A stretch of 5,946 nucleotides of DNA from a bacterium (GTDB taxonomy: Bacteria; UBA3054). Made by a program: the position numbers and the translations under genes. Within the stretch, counting starts at the first letter, position 1; every line of letters starts with the position of its first letter. The stretch lies in contig JAFYIM010000246.1 of the NCBI GenBank assembly GCA_017538635.1, positions 1-5,946 of the forward strand. Direction: 5' to 3'. Positions 4,962 to 5,946 of the stretch are shown here, in pieces. The notes under the pieces are model-generated. The model was given only the letters and a program-made list of their open reading frames with translations, did no database searches and was not told the origin of the DNA.

Positions 4962-5946
4962 TTCTTCTCTTTCAGGTCGCAGAGGGCTACGAAAGGCGTT
5001 ACTCCGATCCTGGCCAGAAGGACGAAGCGGGCGTTCTCTTCGACAATGCCGGAATTCCTCAGAATCTTCCTCGAGATCCTTACCAGCACTTCCTGCGGTC
5101 CGGATTCCGCCACTTGCGGATTGACGCCGCGGCACAAAACGAGCTGTCTGGCGACGTCCTCGTTTCCGCAGAGCGCAAAAATGGGCGTCCTGGGGCGGCA
5201 GGCCGAGCAGTGGCGGGCCGTTTCGCCGGTCTCGGTATAGACGACCAATGCGTCGGTCTTCTCCCAGTCGGAGAGCGAGCAGGCGGCCTGGGCCATTTCG
5301 TCTGCGATGTCGTAGAGATTATTCTTGTAAATGGGAGAGGCTTCCGTTTCCGCAAGCACTCTCGCCATGAAGGAGACGGCCTCTTTGGGGTACTGTCCCA
5401 TGGCGGTCTCAGCGGAGAGCATGACGGCGTCGCTGCCGTCGAAGACCGCGTTGGCCACGTCGCAGGCTTCCGCTCTGGTCGCCACCGGCGCGTTGATCAT
5501 GCTTTCCAGCATCTGCGTGGCGGTGATGACGGGCTTGCCGGCCTTGTTGGCTTCCGCTATGATGGCCTTCTGCGCGACCGGAACAAGGGAGAGCGGCATC
5601 TCTACGCCGAGGTCGCCCCTGGCCACCATGATGCCGTCGGAAGCGGCTACGATCTCAGCTAAGCAGGAGAGCGCTTCTGGCTTTTCGATCTTGGCTAGCA
5701 GTTTCGGCTTCTGGGAATTCACGGGCGAATCAAGTGAAGCATAGATCTCATCGACCAAAGAGCGCAATTCTTCGATGTCCGCGGCGCTCCTGACGAAACT
5801 GAGCGCGATCCAGTCCACGCCAGATTTGACGCCGTAGGCTAAGTCCTCGCGGTCCTTTTTCGTCAGCGACGAGATGGAGAGCTTCACGCCGGGAAGGTTG
5901 ACGCCTTTCCTCGGATAGAGCTCGCCGCCGTGGATCACTTTGCAAG
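4958..5946 (-). CDS. pyk: pyruvate kinase, 5' end beyond the window
   Basis: Pyruvate kinase converts phosphoenolpyruvate and ADP to pyruvate and ATP, the last step of glycolysis. About 328 residues are visible, from the end of the B domain to the C-terminus. Counting from the Val codon at 5938, KGVNLPG is at 11-17, catalytic Lys83 and metal-ligand Glu85 are in LLAKIEKPEA, and metal-ligand Asp109 is in VARGDLGVEMP. Thr141 is in TATQMLESM, and VANAVFDGSDAVMLSAET follows. The C-terminal domain shows VVYTETGETAR and RPRTPIFAL. The four catalytic positions keep a constant offset of 137 from E. coli PykF as I remember its numbering. So roughly 137 N-terminal residues lie outside, and the GTG at 5938 is not the start: the frame continues through Lys and Cys to the window edge. 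The family SGET is SAET here. The stop overlaps the hisH start. Confidence 0.96.
   Translation of the reverse strand, partial: CKVIHGGELYPRKGVNLPGVKLSISSLTKKDREDLAYGVKSGVDWIALSFVRSAADIEELRSLVDEIYASLDSPVNSQKPKLLAKIEKPEALSCLAEIVAASDGIMVARGDLGVEMPLSLVPVAQKAIIAEANKAGKPVITATQMLESMINAPVATRAEACDVANAVFDGSDAVMLSAETAMGQYPKEAVSFMARVLAETEASPIYKNNLYDIADEMAQAACSLSDWEKTDALVVYTETGETARHCSACRPRTPIFALCGNEDVARQLVLCRGVNPQVAESGPQEVLVRISRKILRNSGIVEENARFVLLARIGVTPFVALCDLKEKK

Noticed and set aside
4962..5135. N-terminal extension of HisH by 58 residues, to a start at 5135
   Set aside because: The extension lies inside pyk, is Arg/Ser-rich with no HisH similarity, and the family N-terminus begins exactly at the GTG at 4961.
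5114..5662. A 182-codon plus-strand open frame opposite pyk, and similar shadows elsewhere
   Set aside because: They are antisense to strongly supported genes, with low-complexity Gly/Arg/His-rich translations and no motifs or ribosome-binding sites.
5936..5938. GTG as a start codon for pyruvate kinase
   Set aside because: The frame stays open to the window edge, and the catalytic residues show that about 137 N-terminal residues are missing. The Val is internal.

Overview
The window is compact and gene-dense. It holds one plus-strand gene for a secreted or anchored protein, and a tightly packed minus-strand operon of five genes that converges on it. The PEP-CTERM-like motif, the exported SUMF1/FGE-fold protein with its Arg-Gln-Arg-Trp-Pro-Trp-Asn-Gly lead-in segment, and the polysaccharide genes suggest a Gram-negative of the PVC group (Verrucomicrobiota, Kiritimatiellota or Lentisphaerota-like). 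That placement is an inference from protein character and is not proven.

Plus strand, 1-1923: an AT-rich leader with a possible extended -10 box and a strong Shine-Dalgarno site precedes a 578-residue ORF. The ORF reads as two exported proteins joined end to end. The first part is a signal peptide, a small unrecognised beta-rich domain and a PEP-CTERM-like tail. The second part is another signal peptide, a beta-sandwich-like segment and an FGE-sulfatase (SUMF1) domain. Its transcript appears to end at a strong intrinsic terminator at 1882-1923, inside the 3' coding end of the opposing glycosyltransferase gene.

Minus strand, 5946 down to 1817, in transcription order: pyk (pyruvate kinase, 5' end outside the window), hisH, hisA, a left-handed beta-helix acyltransferase, and a GT4 glycosyltransferase. 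The junctions are a 4-nt GTGA overlap, 20 nt, 2 nt and 3 nt, so the genes are probably cotranscribed and partly translationally coupled. HisH and HisA are consecutive-pathway histidine biosynthesis proteins, but hisF, the obligate partner of HisH, is not in the window. The last two genes look like surface-polysaccharide functions attached to the end of a central-metabolism/histidine operon. Three of the four starts visible on this strand are non-ATG (GTG, GTG, TTG).

No RNA genes, CRISPR arrays, mobile elements or long repeats were seen. The only noncoding stretch over 20 nt is 1-77. The most interesting points are the internal PEP-CTERM/signal-peptide hairpin in the SUMF1 protein, the terminator embedded in opposing coding sequence, and the in-frame TAA-AAA-TTG junction between the acyltransferase and the glycosyltransferase.
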